Source of the DNA: Atherinomorus stipes
Taxonomy: Eukaryota; Chordata; Actinopteri; Atheriniformes; Atherinidae
Direction: 5' to 3'
Length of the DNA: 64,000 nucleotides
Assembly: GCA_023101725.1 (NCBI GenBank)
Contig: JALJCO010013744.1
Span: 496,001-560,000 of the forward strand
The position numbers and the translations under genes are program-made. Under the pieces are notes generated by a model, which was not told the DNA's origin, did not search any database, and saw nothing but the letters and a program-made list of their open reading frames with translations. This document shows, one piece after another, positions 38,991 through 50,132 of this stretch (its first letter is position 1; each line of letters starts with the position of its first letter).

Positions 38991-39425
38991 ACAACCGTCC
39001 TCAAAATTATTCATACCCTCCAATAAAGAAAAGACTAAATTCACAGTTGTAATTCAAATAACAAGAAACTAAATAAATTACTAATAAATAAAAATTTACA
39101 AAATTGTAATTTAGTGAAATAAATCATTGCTTTTGAATTGTGGCTTAAAATGATCATTTAAAAAAAAATAAACACCTAATAGCAGCGATTGCCTCAAAGC
39201 ATTGTTAAACAATGCTTCGGAGCTCTATGATGCTTGTTTATTTGTTTTATTTTTTTGTGTTTGTTTTTAATATTTCTTTCGAACCACAATTCAAAATCAA
39301 TGTCATGATTTTCATAGAATTTTTATATATATCATTACTTTTGTCAATTTCAGCTTATTTCACTGACAGCTGATTTTTTTTTTCTTTCTTTAATTGAATG
39401 ATTGAATAATTTTAAGGATGACTGT
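38991..39425. mobile_element. Tc1/mariner-type MITE
   Basis: The left end, ACAACCGTCCTCAAAATTAT, is an imperfect inverse of the right end, which reads ACAGTCATCCTTAAAATTAT on the minus strand. The interior arms also pair (ATTGCTTTTGAATTGTGG with CCACAATTCAAAATCAAT). A TA (39,426-39,427) follows the right end, and the left TA is not clear. There is no ORF. Confidence 0.65.
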
Positions 39426-42400
39426 ACATACAAATAATAGGAGGAACATCTGTACTCACAATCATTCTGATTTTAATATTATTTGACTGGAAATGTTTCT
39501 AATGTTTTCACAGCTGTGGGATAGAGAATTAAAGTTGATGATTAACCAGAAAGTTTAGAACTTAAATCTATAATCTGTATTTATCGTGTGATGTAAACAT
39601 GAAACTCTTAATAAACAATGCCTGCCTTAAAATGTAGACTCCTTGCCAAAACTACATGGCACAGGATCAGAGGAGACAAGGAGGCAGGGAGTCTCTGGCC
39701 CCGAGTCTAGGGTACTGGTAAGATTTCCTGGTTGCCAGTCAAATCACAACACTGAGAAAAAGAACAATGGCAAATTAAGCAAATGATTCGAAATAATTAA
39801 CAAGACTCAAAACATCTCAAGACAACTACAACACCATTCAAAATGAAAAACAAAACACAGCAAACCTTCATTTGTAAATATTTTCAATGAACACAGAGAC
39901 GCAACAGAACAAACAGCATCTGAAAATGGCACAAAATGACACCAGAGAAACAAAATGACAACAAAAAACTAAAATACTGATGTAAAAGAAAAAAATACTA
40001 AACTTAAAATGATATAAAACAATGACAATTTAATCTCAACTGTCATGATAAACGATAAGAAGAAAAATAAAAAGAAGATCCAAGTAGATAACCAAATAAA
40101 AAAACATATACAAAATACTGCAAACAGACCACAGAGATGCACAGCAGCTTCAAAAAGACACAAAGTTTCCACGTTGTTTGTAGTTGTTGTGTGTGTGTCT
40201 GTGTCCAGAGGCCAGTTGGCTCTGAATTACCCATATGTCCACTGTCCTCTTAGAAATAAGGATGAAAATATTACTGGTAGAAACACTTCACAGAGTAATC
40301 TTTGAAAACTGAAACACCAAAAAAAAAACCAACAGCTCCAAAATCACCAGATAGTATCTTCACCTCTCAGACAGTGGGAAAAGAGTTTTTCTTTTTCTTC
40401 TTGAACAAAAGAATTTTTTTTTTCAAATTTCTGGTTCCATAATGTGAATAATGTTGCCAAAAAAAATATACATAATCAAAAGTTTTCTGATGACCTGTGG
40501 ATATAGTTTTGTTCATGATAAAGTTCTTCATGATAAAAACGGCTTTGGACCATAGATGTTTTAGTTCACTCGTGCATGTCTGCCCATCAAAAACTCATAT
40601 AATGACGTTATTTCAAGCACAAAAGCCTGCCCACCCATTCAGTGTGTAATGGATAATAAGTGTCTGTCCACCGCTGACAGCTTTCAGAGTCCCTGATGCT
40701 CAAGTGTCTGGAAGCCTTTCTTCTGCTTTTGATGGACTGGGTCTTTACAACCTACTCCACATTTGCCTATCTGCCATATGGTGTTGCTGGTACAGAAAAA
40801 AAAACACACTCTCAACTCAAAACTACATTTTATGTTCTCATACAGGAAGTTTTAATACTTGGATGGCTCTATAGCCCATTACAACAATTCCTTAAAGACT
40901 AATTAAGTAGTTGAATCATTTAGAAAAAAAAAACTAAAAAAGGGTTTTGGCAAAATATGCTGGAAGAGGTGCAAAGATCAGGCTACCACAGTTACGATAC
41001 ACACTGTAATGGTTTACGCACTACCCCATAGAAAGGGTTAGCATTGCAGGGAAATATAGTTTTTTGCTGTTTTGTGTGTGTTTTTGGTGGGGAAAAAAAG
41101 GCAAATTTAAAAATACATTCAAAATATTGCCCGGTTAAAAGTTCAAATTTAGCATATTCTGAACTGAAGATCGATCCAGAGCTTGGCTTCGTTTTATATA
41201 ATTAATTACCAAATTATATTTATATACAAGAAAAAGAAAACAGGCTACATTGGATGCTTAAAGAAGATCTATGGCTGCAGAAAAGTTTAAACCTCCACTT
41301 TAAACTGTAGCCTACGTGATAATATCATAACGCAAACTATAATGCTGCAAGACGTTTATTGATTTCGTTTTATTCAAAATTTAGGCCAGGACAGGCTATA
41401 ATATCCTCGGCTACATTTGGGATTTAGCATGTCAAAAAGCTAAAACATCAAAGCTCAAGTGATCAAACCAGGTGCACAACCTTTCTGTGTCTCTATCAGG
41501 CATGTGTCATGTAAGAGGTATCAGGTAACTGTGATTAATGGAGCAATCACCAGCGTCAGTCTTTGGTCAAGTATCGCGACATTTTCCTCTGCGCCAAAGA
41601 CGCAAAAGACCTTGTGCCGACTACGGTAATGTTGGTGAGTTCCTAAACAACCCATATCCATGATCGGGTTGCCATCACCGTGTCCCATATTATAGGATAC
41701 TTAAAGGAAAAAAAAAGTTATATCCTCCCCTCGCTGTCCTTTTCTGAGTTCATCAATTAGCCCTCTGCTACAGATAACATTGACTTAATGAACCGTTTCT
41801 GTAACGAGAATATTACTTCCTCCTTCTCAAATTAATGAGGCCGCTAATTGCCCTAATTTGTGTCTGAAACCCGGGCATTAAGCTTTCTCTCTGTGCTCAC
41901 TAGAACCACCTCCGTAGCTTCGGGTGGGGGAGGATAATTACAGATTGTGGACTGTTTCCAACATCAAGAGGTTCTCTGTTCCTGATGCACGATGTGTGAA
42001 TATTTTTAAACTGTCTTTTGTTAGGAAACGTAAGAGTATTTAAATTGAACACAAAACAAAACGATGGCTTACAAAGTAAAGGTAGACCTACTTGGTGTGT
42101 GAAAGCGGAGTTTCTCTTTGCTTTTTTTTATGTTACTGATGTAAGGTGGGATGGATGATGCTGAAAAAGCAGTTGACTGTATAGATTCATCATACAGTCT
42201 TTGGTTCCTGAAAACAGCCTATTATTACGGTAAATTCTGGAGCTTGAAAGTTTGTAGGTCAGGTAAATTCTCGCTTTCGGAGCCTAATTCAGTAGGTTGC
42301 CACGTTTCCAATTTATTTTAAAGTTAACTTTCAATAAAATCTGTATGAAATTAGTCATCTGTAAAATAGTGATAGAGTAATTGAAGCTCTAATGGGCTTA

Positions 42401-43704
42401 TTTATATGCTGTGTTAACAACAACAAAAAACAAAAACTTAAAAAAAAAAAAAGAAAGAAAAGTGCTGAATTAATCGATGATTGCTTGGAGCCTCTAAATC
42501 CACACGTGTAACCGGAAGGGTTTGAAGGTGCCCCCTGAGAAATATTAAGAATGCTTAATTTACCAGAAATATAAACAGTCACACAGTGCTGTATAATTGA
42601 AATTACTCTCAATATGTTTATAAGTAGCCTATGAGGAACACAATTAGGAAAAAAAAAAAAAAAAGAACAGGAAAAAACACAGATGAAACTGAACAAACTC
42701 TTTTGGTGCCATTTATTTCCACTTCTGATCACCTATAGTGAATACAGCCACTTAGCTGGTTAGTAACAGTTGAGCAACAGTTATGGAACCTCTTGTTGAC
42801 ACAAGCAGGTGCCGCTGTGGTTGGCTGAATCAGGATTTGAGTAATTAAGGGTCAGGAAGTAAAGTGCTGGGACAGATGCCAGGTTCCATCACAAACGTCA
42901 TGGGGCAGCTCATCTGTGTTTCTCTGGTTGCCAAGTTGGTGGGAGCTTGTGAAACAATTGGCAGGAAACTGAGTTGTGAAATTGCTGAGCCAATTTGTGC
43001 AACCAAGTTGGTTTGCTATGGGGTAATATTATTATTAATACTATTTGCAGGTGGAGAAAAATAGTGGGTGTCCATTTTTGCAAAAGAATTTGAGAATAAC
43101 AAACTGGTTGAAGGATAATCTGCAAACAATTTGTTGCATATAAAGTGTATTTTGTAACTAATGACCCCCAGGAATTGTCACCACAAAGGGGAGTCTCTCA
43201 GAGAAAGTATGTTTCAAATTCCTTTTTTTTTTTTTTTATTTATTTATTTTTACAAGTTCCTTAGCCTATTTGTCAGAGTGATAACTAAAGGAAAAATCTC
43301 TTCAAAATCAGCCCTGCTGCCTGGTGTTTCACTTCTAACCCCTCTCATATTCTAATTTTGCTGATACACACTGGATGATTTAGACATTTACACGTTTAAT
43401 TATGTGTTTAATATTATATGTTTATTACAATTTCCCTTTGGAATAAGTATATTTCATTTCATCATATTTCAGTTCAAGTAATCTATAACCATGGTACACG
43501 CTGAAGTCCTTTTCACACAATTATTTTGCTTTTTAGGCACAAAGACATGCTTGTTAAGTCACCGATGTTCCTCCTTGGTAATTCACAATCAGTGGCAGCT
43601 CAGTGTTGTCAACAAGCTGTCAATATGGAATCAACTTTTGTCGTTATTTCTGTGCTTTTCATTAAGCTCTACTCATCTCTATGTTCTGTTTGTTGCTAGT
43701 TTGT
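39426..43704. other. intergenic with candidate conserved non-coding DNA
   Basis: 39.7-40.5 kb is A-rich and low in complexity. 41,460-42,000 is compositionally balanced with many homeodomain, bHLH and nuclear-receptor-like words and no repeat signature (listed separately). 42.6-43.3 kb has homopolymer runs. No coding exon was found. Confidence 0.4.
41460..42000. promoter_or_regulatory. candidate distal enhancer block
   Basis: This block stands out in the desert for even composition, lack of repeat features and dense regulatory-type words. They include CAGGTGCAC (E-box), CTGTGATTAATGG, TTTGGTCAAG, CTCAAATTAATGAGG and CGCTAATTGCCCTAATTTG. It lies about 5.5 kb upstream of the atoh1 paralogue, the only developmental gene in view. 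No conservation data were available, so this is inference only. Confidence 0.3.
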
Positions 43705-44003
43705 TTGTTTGCTGCCACCACCAGCAAGAGAGAGGGACCCAACTGCAGTCACGATACGTCGCCATATGTCCAATCCACGCCGGAAGTGCCAATCGGAAGT
43801 TTGTTCTTCATGTAACTTACTAAAATCTATCCCTAACCCTAACCACCCGACTACACCACACGCATCTGTTTGCAAGCCACAGATAGATACTGTAAGCGGT
43901 GTTTAACGAACTTCCACTGGAGACTTCCTGTATGGATTGGATGTATGGCAACATCCTTATCGGTCGTTGTAACTGCAGTTAGGTACTCTTGGCCACCAGC
44001 AGC
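43705..44003. repeat. large imperfect palindrome
   Basis: The left arm (about 43,705-43,812) and right arm (about 43,903-44,003) are reverse complements with mismatches. Paired blocks are GCCACCACCAGC with GCTGGTGGC, AACTGCAGTCACGA with AACTGCAGTTACGA-like, and ATATGTCCAATCC with ATACATCCAATCC. The loop is about 90 bp and contains CCCTAACCCTAACC. Overlapping ORFs here are by-products of the palindrome. It is probably a foldback element of unknown family. Confidence 0.65.
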
Positions 44004-44109
44004 TGCTGCTTTGCCTTCTTCTTCTGTGAGCTTTAAGGCAGACAGGACATTCCTAGAGCAGCTCACATCCCATCTAGTGGCATGAAGTGGTATTAAAGGA
44101 ATTTACAAA

Positions 44110-45105
44110 ACACCTTTAAAGGTACAATGTGTAAGACTTACTAACACGTAGTGTTGGTAAAGGACATAAAGTTTACTTCAAATGTCAAGCACCACTTTGA
44201 ATAATCAGTGGCTCTCAGGGGAAAAGATTCTTCCATATAAACATAAACCTGTTTTTTTTTTTTTTTTTCTGGGAGTGGATCCAGTCAGGTTCAGTGATGG
44301 CTGTGCTACTTCCAAATTGTATACGCGTGTACTGTCTTCTTCTATGTGCCCTTCAAGGTGTTACTAATCTCAAATTGTGCTCCAATAGCTATCAAACAAA
44401 GCCAGAACTGTAGTTTTTAAATCTCAGAAGGTTCTCGCTTCACACAGATGTGTTGTTTGTATATTTAGAGACGCCATAATAAAAATGGCAACAAAATAAG
44501 GTAGCTGCCATGTAATTGGCCCATGGCAGATAAATATTAGCTCATTCTAAGAGAATAAAACTATAAGTCACAGCAGTCAAATAATGCGTCATGAAGAGGA
44601 AAAAAACATATAAGTCGCACTGGACTATAGGTCGTGGTCATTTTCTGTAAATAACAGCAAACAAAAGCAAAGTAGGGTGATTTTTGGATTTTTCATATCC
44701 TACTTGTTACTGCTAAAACTTTCCAATCACTCCAATTTCAAAGTTTGCGCCTGTAAATGATCATAAACGTCATAATTAAGAGGGATAATCATAGTTTTTG
44801 AGGAATTGTTCCAGGCAGTACAGCCATACGTTCAAAATGAACTCCTCTCCCTGAGATACGGCTGTTTTGGGAATTGTTCTTGGAGCAGAATATAGTTGTC
44901 ACAAGCCCAGAGCGCCATCATGTGACATTAGACAGTAACGTTTACTCCTTGGCTCGTGTCAGTCAGTATGAATTAACACTTAGAAATAGACCTATGTTAA
45001 ATTGTATATATATTTTGATATATAAGTTGCACTGGACTATAAGTCACACAAGCCACCAAACTATGAAAAAAAGTGCGACTTATTGTCCAGAAATACGTAG
45101 TTGTT
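44110..45105. repeat. dispersed fish repeats (AAAGGTACAATGTGTAAG and TATAAGTCGCACTGGACTAT types)
   Basis: A CTTTAAAGGTACAATGTGTAAGAC start (from 44,112) is a familiar MITE end. From about 44,560 the phrase TATAAGTCGCACTGGACTAT recurs at 44,612 and 45,020, and in the opposite sense (GTGCGACTTATTGTCC) at 45,073. That indicates a DNA repeat with inverted ends. No transposase is present. Confidence 0.6.
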
Positions 45106-47236
45106 TTAGGAAAGTGATAAGATGAAGTTTTTAGAAACAGTTTTTAATTAGGCTATATTGAATTTTTCTATCACTGCACCTTCAATTTACCAGCGCAGTA
45201 TCTCACCACATGTAGTGAATGATTTATTTATTTATTCAGTTATATTGATAGTTGAGGTTGAATTTCTTACATTTAAATATTTTGTTGTACAGAGGGCAGT
45301 TTCACTGAGTAACATTTATGTAAACTTAAAATAGAATAGGAAGAACAGAATCACGGGTCTAGGTTGGTTGAACGGAGAAAAACAACCGGGGGCGAGAAGC
45401 AAAAATAGCGAAAAAGAGTTACCTCCACCCAAGTACAAATAATTTTTTCATCCGGGTTCTTAGTTTTAAAAAAATGTGTTAATAACTTTCTGTGCATTTT
45501 TTTATTATTATTTGATTCAATTTGATCTTATACAAGTTTCTTACAGCATAAAATCAGTTGGACCAGCAGAAATTCCTGGGATGCTGATGTGAGTATTTCG
45601 TTGCATGGCTATTTCCTACTTGACTTATCATAATGATGCACACTTAATGCTAACAAACAATATATTTACTCAAGTAGCCTAGACTAAAGTCTGCCCCCCC
45701 ACCACTCAGGCTGTCTGTCGGAGGGTCAATAGAAGTTGACCTCAGAAATGTTCCTCACACCTCCTCACCGTCCGCTGCCACTCCTCCGCTCACGCCCCGC
45801 ACCAGATGGGAAGTGTAGCCGCATTTTTAAAGCCTGCACGCAGGGTTACAGGCTGTTGCGCTGGCAGTGGAGTTGAAGGAATGAAATATTCATGCAGCCT
45901 CCAAAAAAAAAAAAAAAGGAAAAAAAAAAACAAAAACAGAATGGACACCCCGGGATGGAGAACGTGCCGATTTATTCAACTAAGACCAGGCCTCATTAAA
46001 CTGCTGGCGGCGAGGCAGGTCACGGCGATTTTCTTTACCAGCGCTCGACCCCGACTGTCTCTCACACATACAAACACACACAAACTTAGAGACAGTAAGG
46101 AGAGGTGGGGTGGGGGGTGGGGGGGACACAACCTCTCAGATCTCCCAGCGGAGAGATCTGCGATGGGTGCTGAAGCCGCTCCTCTCCTGTAATTGACGCC
46201 CTAATGAGTGATTAGCTCTTGAGTGTCAGCGTTAAAGCTCGGTTTGTTGTCGTGGGCAGCATATGGGAGACGTGGGGGCCACTGTCTGCACCAGAGGTGT
46301 GCGGCTCGTGTGAGGTGCCAAGGGACACCAGCTGATAGGCACGGTGCAAAGGCCACGTGACTACAACCAAAATTTGTAGTCTATAATTTATCTTCCTTCA
46401 TTTAGCAGACTTTAAAGAGAAAAAAAAAACACCATCTTCGTCTTGGAACATCAACAATAACAATGAATCTTAAACCATTTAAAGCCCCTCCCCCAATAGC
46501 ATATCCTTGTTCTCCGCCTTCTTGCTAAATGATTCATAAATTGCCTTGAGACGACTTATCAGTTATCATGGCTCTGCAATAGACAGGTGTGTCTCAAGCC
46601 TTGGCTCCCACCTGTCCGTTTTATTATTCTTTTGCAAATAATCAGGGAAAGATTGCTCATATTTTACTGTTTGTTTGAGGACAAATTTTGTGTTTGTGGC
46701 TCGCTGCCAGATCTCTGAGGGGTCAAAGCCAATTAAGGAGTCAGTTACTTTGCTGATGAGAAAGCGGTTTAAACTTCATTCCCCACCTGCGGGGACATAT
46801 ACCTGAGCCCATCTCTCAGAAATTACCTGAGTAAATAAAGCAAGTTAAGGAGAAAAGCTCGGAAACTTTTGGCTCAAACTTAAAAGATGCAATATCAGGC
46901 TATGTGTTTTGGCATACTGGAGTCATGTTATTACTTTATTTATTTATGGAAATGAGTAACTAACCAGGTCTGACAAAATTATTAGATCATCTTCTTTCCC
47001 CGTCAAAGTACTTCAAACATCCACGCTCTTAAATGATTAATACTTGGACTCCCCTGTGTGTGCGGATAACAACAAGGTCGTGATTGAGTTACAATGCACA
47101 ATAGGAGAAAAAAAAAAAGTCAAGCTTTGTCTAATTGTTCTTTGACAGGGTCAGAGGCTGCTACCTCCTGAGGCTGCAGGGCTGTCAGAGCTGTTGGAGG
47201 GCTGGGAGTGACAGCAAGGTGACTGAGGGGAGGCTC
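45106..47236. other. 5' flank of the atoh1 paralogue, candidate proximal regulatory DNA
   Basis: No coding exon is seen. An open frame at 45,806-46,192 contains a poly-Lys run from an A-rich tract and looks spurious. The region 46,480-46,850 is complex and repeat-free. It has two E-boxes close together (CAGGTG at 46,584 and CACCTG near 46,610) and AAATAATCAGGG and GCCAATTAAGG words. It is a plausible proximal enhancer, on composition and position only. Confidence 0.35.
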
Positions 47237-47243
47237 TATAAAT
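47237..47243 (+). promoter_or_regulatory. TATA box of the atoh1 paralogue
   Basis: TATAAAT lies within CTCTATAAATTG, 103 bp upstream of the ATG at 47,340. Transcription would start about 30 bp further on and leave a 5' leader of roughly 70 bases. No splice site is needed, which fits a single-exon gene. Confidence 0.6.
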
Positions 47244-47339
47244 TGTTGGCTCACTGCAAACCGCCTCAGAGACGAAGACATCAGCCAAAGTCTTGTGTGA
47301 GACCTTTCACTGCAGCGACGACCACGGGCCTTCAGAGCA

Positions 47340-48104
47340 ATGGCCGCTAAAGCGGAGCTTTCCAGCTGGCCAGAGTACCCAGAGGACTTCGCGCTGCTGC
47401 AGCAGCGCAACTTGGCTCACATCAACTCCAAAGCTTGGATTTCTGCTAATTCAATTCGCGCGTTCTCAAGGAGAGAAGCGCACGCAGCTGCTGACGCAGG
47501 GATTTCACTGGAGGAACTTGTACCAGTGAATAAACTCGAGTGTGTGTCCACTGCAAGCATCACAGACGCGGGCCCCGGTGAGGCAACAGCTGGAGGCAAG
47601 ACGAGCAACTTCGGCCCGCAGAAACACCGGCGCGTCGCAGCCAACGCCAGGGAGAGGAGGAGGATGCACGGCTTGAACAAAGCTTTTGATGAGCTGCGGA
47701 GCGTCATTCCGTCCCTGGAAAACGAGAAAAAGTTATCCAAATATGACACCCTGCAAATGGCACAGATTTACATCACAGAGTTGTCTGAGCTCCTGGCCGG
47801 CGTGGTTCACCCAGAGTGCCGGAGTCCCCGCTCAGGGTCAGCGGAGAAGACCCCCAGGAGGAGTCTGATCCACTCTCTCCGGCCAGCAACCACTGCGCAG
47901 CCCCCGACCCTGCTGGGCGCAGAGCAGCAGCCGCGAGACCCATCCGCTTCCATCAATCAGCTGATCATACTCGGAGCTGCATCCGACTCGGAGTCAAATA
48001 AATCAGGGGTTTCCTCCCACAGCAGTGATGGAGAATCCTCGCATCTCAGCGACATGGAGGACGGTCAGAGTGGGAGACAGCTGACGGAGAACGGTTACCA
48101 CTGA
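47340..48104 (+). CDS. atoh1: atonal-class bHLH transcription factor, atoh1 paralogue
   Basis: A 254-residue, single-exon, intact ORF. The bHLH domain spans about residues 95-152. The basic region contains [17 protein letters not shown], the signature of the ATOH1 group, followed by helix 1 ([13 protein letters not shown]), a short loop and helix 2 ([19 protein letters not shown]). ATOH1 proteins pair with E proteins, bind E-boxes and specify hair cells and cerebellar or hindbrain granule-type progenitors. The serine-rich tail ([13 protein letters not shown]) matches the conserved C-terminus of ATOH1. The protein is shorter than mammalian ATOH1 (about 350 residues). The ATG at 47,340 has G at -3 and +4 and no upstream in-frame rival. 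Teleosts have several atoh1 genes (a, b, c). Helix residues such as [15 protein letters not shown] and the dok3-ddx41 linkage suggest a b- or c-type copy, but I could not settle which. Confidence 0.93.
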   Translation: MAAKAELSSWPEYPEDFALLQQRNLAHINSKAWISANSIRAFSRREAHAAADAGISLEELVPVNKLECVSTASITDAGPGEATAGGKTSNFGPQKHRRVAANARERRRMHGLNKAFDELRSVIPSLENEKKLSKYDTLQMAQIYITELSELLAGVVHPECRSPRSGSAEKTPRRSLIHSLRPATTAQPPTLLGAEQQPRDPSASINQLIILGAASDSESNKSGVSSHSSDGESSHLSDMEDGQSGRQLTENGYH

Positions 48105-48429
48105 CCTCTGAGTGGTCCCCAGATGTTTATGAGAGCAGACAACAGACATGCGAGAAAGCTCCAGCAGTCTTTGGTCCTCACTCAGATTAATTGCTCTGCC
48201 TGGTGGAAGAAAAAAATAACTCAACTGCATCCTCAGAGATCTTCATGTCTTCTTTCTGATGGTCAGATGAACTCCTTTAGGCCTTTGTATGCACTTTAAG
48301 GTCCTGAACAATAACTACTGGCATTCCCTGTGTCATTAGTTGGATTTTAGATTTTATTTCTAATAAAAAAACAAGTATTTTTCTATTTAAGGATAGCTAA
48401 GGGGTATTTTATGAGGGATGTTTTGATAC

Positions 48430-48435
48430 AATAAA
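48430..48435 (+). terminator. poly(A) signal of the atoh1 paralogue
   Basis: AATAAA 326 bp after the stop codon, followed by T/GT-rich sequence. It gives a 3' UTR of roughly 350 bases. An earlier AATAAA-like word at 48,361 could be an alternative. Confidence 0.55.
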
Positions 48436-48700
48436 GATTTACTGGAGACATGAGTGTTCATTTTAAGTTATTTTTGTAACAGCTGCTGATTTCTACACGA
48501 CACACCAAAAAGTTAGGAATATTCAGCATTTGTATGATGTCAGAATTTAACTAAAATGCACTATAACCTTTATAGGTAAACTTAACTTGATTTTCTCTAA
48601 AATGAAAGCACATGTAAAACCTTTCAATGTTTAAGTATTGCAGAAGATGCTGCACTTGTACAAGGTGATTAGCTGCAATAAACAAAACAAAGTGTCTAAA

Positions 48701-49445
48701 AGGGATGCACGATATAATCGGCCCCCTATCGGTATCGGCCTATATCAGCCTTAAAACTGAGTATCAGACATTGGCCATCCCATCGATATTTCACAGATAT
48801 TTAACAGATATTTAACTGATCAGCCTGCTGTTTCTAAAGTCTTAAAAAAAAAAACCTTCTTCAAAAACTTCTTTTTTACAGACTTTAAAACTTCTAAAGA
48901 CTAGAGGTGGGAAAAAATATTGATACACTGACATATCGCAATATTTTTATATGCTGATATCATTGGCATTTAAAAATGCAGTATCAAATTTTACAAATGA
49001 AATCTTGCGATATTTCATCGTTCTTTTATGAAATCTCACAAGAATTCACAAAAATTTTGCGATATTTTCATATGCTGATATCACATTGATATTCAAAAAC
49101 GTGGTATCCATCTATTTTACTATTGAAATCTCGTGATATTTCATCTTTCTGTTATGAAATCTCACGGGAATTCACGAAACATCATGAGATTTTGCAACAG
49201 AACGATGAAATCTCATGAGATTTTGTAAGTAAAATAGATCGATACTGCGTTTTTAAATATCGATTTGATAGCGGCACATGAAAATATCGGGATATTTTGG
49301 TGTATCTATATTTTTGCCCACCCCTATTTTTTAAAGTGTCGGAAACGGATAACAAAACCAGTGACTGCTAATTTTTTCAGCTTTAACGAATTTTGAAATA
49401 TCGTCATATCGGATATCGGCACAAATTCCAATCTCATGCATCCCT
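48701..49445. mobile_element. hAT-type MITE, interrupted by a second MITE
   Basis: The ends read AGGGATGCACGATAT and, on the minus strand, AGGGATGCATGAGATT. This is the terminal type of a widespread fish hAT MITE, with GGTATCGGCC-type interior. Flanks are TGTCTAAA (48,693-48,700) and AGTCTAAA (49,446-49,453), an 8-bp target duplication with one mismatch. It lies 265 bp past the atoh1 poly(A) signal. There is no ORF. Confidence 0.8.
48904..49324. mobile_element. TA-flanked foldback MITE nested in the hAT MITE
   Basis: The ends read GAGGTGGGAAAAAATATTGA and, on the minus strand, GGGGTGGGCAAAAATATAGA. TA lies on both sides (48,902-48,903 and 49,325-49,326). The arms pair over nearly the whole 421 bp, with repeated GATATTTCAT and GAAATCTC words, so a transcript could fold into one long hairpin. 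The TA flank points to the Tc1/mariner superfamily. Confidence 0.75.
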
Positions 49446-49453
49446 AGTCTAAA

Positions 49454-50132
49454 CCACAAATTACTAAATGTTCTGGTTCAATTGCAGCTTTTATCATAAT
49501 CATACTGCTCGCCTTTAGAAATCAATACGGTACCTAAAACATGACAAGTTGTCGAGACATTTTATATTGTACTCACCACTGTTGTTCGCTTTTGTTACAA
49601 TATTTTGAGATTAATTTCCATTATACAGTTCTACATAAATGCCTTACATTTTTAATATAAAATATCAGTGTTGCATGAACTTTTGCTATTTCTTGTAAAT
49701 TCCACCCAAAGTTGCACATTCCTAACTTTTTGAGTAGTGTATGAAACCAAATCATTTTGGGGTTTTTTCTAAGAAAGTACCTGTATATTTCAAAGATGCA
49801 ATTTAATTTCTTACATATAGTAAAAAGACATTGCTTTTTCAAAATCTTTCTGCTATGAAACAGCCCAGCAGTGAGCCAGCAAGCTTAGCTTCATGACTTT
49901 AAAAGTATTGATCTACAAGAAGATGAAAGTAATCTTTTTTTTTTGCAGCTGCAGTCTTCACAAAAAATATGACTTACAGATACATTTTTCTCACAAGAAA
50001 AACATCCAAACATCTGCAAGCACAAGATGCCTAACTGTGCACCCTTAGGAAGGGAATTTATAGCAGTTAAAAAAATCTTTATGACAGTTTATCATTGCTT
50101 GAATTGCTCCATTTAGTTTGTTAACTAACAGG
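49454..50132. other. convergent interval between atoh1 and dok3, probable dok3 3' UTR
   Basis: AT-rich. The minus-strand gene dok3 ends at 50,133, so its 3' UTR must lie here. No canonical AATAAA was found on the minus strand, though ATTAAA variants occur near 49,655 and 49,805. Nothing else was recognised. Confidence 0.45.

Noticed and set aside
43831..43845. CCCTAACCCTAACC as an interstitial telomere
   Set aside because: Only about two units are present, too short to be more than chance or part of the palindrome loop.
43491..44085. Cluster of ORFs on both strands
   Set aside because: They arise from the palindrome, which mirrors open frames onto the other strand.
45806..46192. 128-codon ORF upstream of atoh1
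   Set aside because: It contains a poly-Lys run from an A tract, has low-complexity sequence, no family resemblance and no splice or UTR support.
47120..47749. Minus-strand ORFs over the atoh1 gene
   Set aside because: They are antisense shadows of a GC-rich coding exon; the plus frame has the bHLH domain.
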